IMG/VR virus record: IMGVR_UViG_3300037189_005924 | Coordinates: 1-21,932 of that record | Direction: 5' to 3' (one strand) | DNA: 21,932 nucleotides | From: a virus | Shown: one piece after another, positions 20,734-21,932 of the stretch | How the letters are laid out: each line of letters opens with the position of its first letter | Position numbering within the stretch: position 1 is the first letter of the stretch | Translations under genes and position numbers: made by a program | The notes under the pieces: generated by a model | What the model was told of the DNA's origin: nothing | What the model saw: the letters and a program-made list of their open reading frames with translations, nothing else | Databases searched by the model: none

Positions 20734-20753
20734 TAATTTAACAAAAATATATT

Positions 20754-21401
20754 ATGAAAAACTATAATGAATTTTTAGAAAGTAAAAGAAAATCATTTAT
20801 TGAAAGTGGATTTGAAATTTCAGAAAACAAATTAAATCCTGCATTAAAAGATTTTCAAAAGTTTGGAATAAAAACTGCTTTATATAAAGGCAAATTTGCA
20901 TTATTTTTTGATTGTGGATTAGGTAAAACATTTTGCCAATTAGAATTGTCAAAACAAGTATCTATTAAGACAAAAAAGAAAGTATTAATATTAGCACCAT
21001 TGGCTATTATTCAACAAACAAAAAATGAGTCAATAAAATTTGGTATTGATTTAGATTTTTTTGATATTGATAATTATGAGCAATTAAAAAATATAGATAC
21101 TTCTATTTATTCCGGAGTTGTTTTAGATGAAAGTTCTATTTTAAAAGGTAGAGATGGTAATGATGAAAAACATATATGTCCATTGCAATTAGATACTATT
21201 GAACGAATATTACATTTATATTCTAATGAAGGCGAAACAGTTTTTAGTCCGTTTGGCGGTATTGGAAGTGAAGGATTTACAGCTATAAAAATGGGCAGAA
21301 AATCAATTAGCATTGAACTAAAAGAAAGTTATTTTAAAATTAATGAGAATAATCATAAATCAATAGTAGAAGAAAAAAGTACAACATTAACTTTATTTTA
21401 A
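20754..21401 (+). CDS. Helicase N-terminal half fused to methyltransferase C-terminal part, 215 aa
   Basis: Residues 30-131 are the start of an SF2/SNF2-type helicase: QKFGIKTALYKGKFALFFD, Walker A DCGLGKT (53-59), motif Ia ILAPLAIIQQ (79-88) and motif II LDESS (124-128). At about residue 131-137 (21144-21164) the sequence switches to the end of a beta-class N4/N6 DNA methyltransferase: HICPLQLDTIERIL (140-153), SAM-binding FSPFGGIGSEG (164-174) and IELKESYF (188-195). Missing are helicase motifs III-VI and the methyltransferase DPPY motif. Known phage proteins with these two halves are far longer, so this looks like an in-frame internal deletion. It probably is not a full helicase or methylase. 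It may be a remnant, or a new ATP/SAM-binding protein. Confidence 0.7.
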   Translation: MKNYNEFLESKRKSFIESGFEISENKLNPALKDFQKFGIKTALYKGKFALFFDCGLGKTFCQLELSKQVSIKTKKKVLILAPLAIIQQTKNESIKFGIDLDFFDIDNYEQLKNIDTSIYSGVVLDESSILKGRDGNDEKHICPLQLDTIERILHLYSNEGETVFSPFGGIGSEGFTAIKMGRKSISIELKESYFKINENNHKSIVEEKSTTLTLF

Positions 21402-21469
21402 TGCAAAAGAAATTAGCAAAGATATTTGTTTTAGTGGATTTACTGGTTTAGGAAATAGATGAGCCAGTA

Positions 21470-21640
21470 ATGACACCAACAAAACAGACAAAAGAAATAC
21501 AAGATAAAGCAAGAGAATTGCAATATCTTTTAGAGCCTGTTTTAGTTAAGTTTTATGATAATAAAGAAGTAATAAAATCAAATTTTTTTCAAATTATGCA
21601 AAATAAGTTTAATTACATTTTTAATAAAGAATATAAATAA
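21470..21640 (+). CDS. Hypothetical protein, 56 aa
   Basis: MTPTKQTKEIQDKARELQYL followed by a helical, basic-rich sequence ending in FNKEYK. In the same frame, 17 codons upstream, an ATG at 21401 overlaps the previous stop, but a TAG (21449-21451) separates the two, so I take 21470 as the start. The next gene begins one base after its stop. Family not recognised. Confidence 0.6.
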   Translation: MTPTKQTKEIQDKARELQYLLEPVLVKFYDNKEVIKSNFFQIMQNKFNYIFNKEYK

Positions 21641-21641
21641 T

Positions 21642-21932
21642 ATGAACAAACAAAATAAAGCACGTTATACCAAACTATTTATTGATGATAAACTTCAACG
21701 TTATCCATCGTTTATAGGTCGTGAAAATGCTATTCCGCCCCCTAATTTAAAAGAAGCCGGAGCTAATGATTTAACAAGATTAGTAATTGACTTTTTAAAC
21801 ATGAGTAATTGCCAAGCGGAGCGTATTAGTTCACAAGGTCAATATAGGGATGGTAAAAAACAAGTTACTGATGTAATAGGTCGAGTTCGTACTATTGGAA
21901 GCGGAGTTTGGACTCCAGGAACAAGCACAAAA
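21642..21932 (+). CDS. Probable VRR-NUC-like nuclease (partial, 3' end outside window)
   Basis: 97 codons are visible, open to the window end. The basic, Tyr/Arg-rich start (MNKQNKARYTKLFIDDKLQR) leads to GANDLTRLVIDFLNMSNCQA (40-59) and then RYRDG/GRVRTIGSG, WTPGTSTK at the edge. In phage VRR-NUC and Holliday-resolvase-like proteins as I recall them, an N-terminal helix ending in a surface-exposed residue precedes GxxDI...E.K, which would lie just beyond the edge. The catalytic Asp and Glu-x-Lys cannot be seen, so the call rests on the N-terminal part and on the recombination/replication context. Confidence 0.55.
   Translation, partial: MNKQNKARYTKLFIDDKLQRYPSFIGRENAIPPPNLKEAGANDLTRLVIDFLNMSNCQAERISSQGQYRDGKKQVTDVIGRVRTIGSGVWTPGTSTK

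Noticed and set aside
20457-20741. Plus-strand frame of 94 codons overlapping the SSB gene
   Set aside because: It is an out-of-frame shadow of the SSB gene, whose acidic EDDLPF tail and strand pattern support the other frame.
21449-21451. TAG recoding as used by some large gut phages
   Set aside because: The exonuclease gene and the 51-residue tail gene end in TAG with the next gene in proper position, and no suppressor tRNA is seen.
1-21932. CRISPR array, tRNA genes, integrase, transposase
   Set aside because: No regularly spaced short repeats, cloverleaf-like sequence or recombinase/transposase motifs were seen on either strand. The repeats at 17-18.7 kb are within genes and not array-like.

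Overview
The window is a stretch of a tailed-phage (siphovirus-like) genome or prophage from a Bacteroidota host, most likely a Flavobacterium-type bacterium. The evidence is strongly AT-rich DNA, A-rich start contexts instead of Shine-Dalgarno sites, a near-perfect Bacteroidota housekeeping promoter (TTG-19 bp-TATATTTG) at 16036-16065, and protein families typical of Flavobacteriia phages. No tRNA, rRNA, CRISPR array, insertion sequence, integrase, repressor or lysis gene was recognised. Both ends cut through genes.

The window splits at a divergent control region (about 15999-16097). To the left, on the minus strand, lies the late packaging and structural operon. Read in transcription order it holds a small unknown protein, a phage sigma factor, a Cys-rich protein, a HAD phosphatase with a phage N-terminal module, small and large terminase, a two-frame gene that probably needs -1 frameshifting (12239-12960), two neck/tail-completion proteins, two large tail proteins, a 51-residue overlapping gene, the tape-measure protein, an XkdF-like protease with scaffold tail, the major capsid protein, a probable tail-tube protein, a 96-residue protein, a portal with a C-terminal minor-head-like extension, and a truncated connector. 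Three of these genes, each following a gap, carry the same 8-mer TCGTTATA exactly 13 to 6 bases before the ATG. A terminator and a second hairpin lie around the tube gene next to the capsid gene.

To the right, on the plus strand, lies an early-type operon. It opens with about a dozen very small genes (26-107 residues, four of them short membrane proteins) plus one 280-residue Cys-cluster protein. This part contains a 72-bp perfect repeat, a 43-bp perfect repeat and a recurring gene-boundary sequence, so it looks like a zone of gene duplication and shuffling. It is followed by a recombination module (Rad52/Sak-like annealing protein, PD-(D/E)XK exonuclease, SSB). Next comes a strange 215-residue protein that joins the first half of a helicase to the last third of a DNA methyltransferase. 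The window ends with a small gene and the start of a probable VRR-NUC-type nuclease.

The most interesting points are the helicase/methyltransferase internal-deletion fusion, the two-frame structural gene, the TCGTTATA start-proximal element together with a phage sigma factor, and the repeat-linked micro-gene region.
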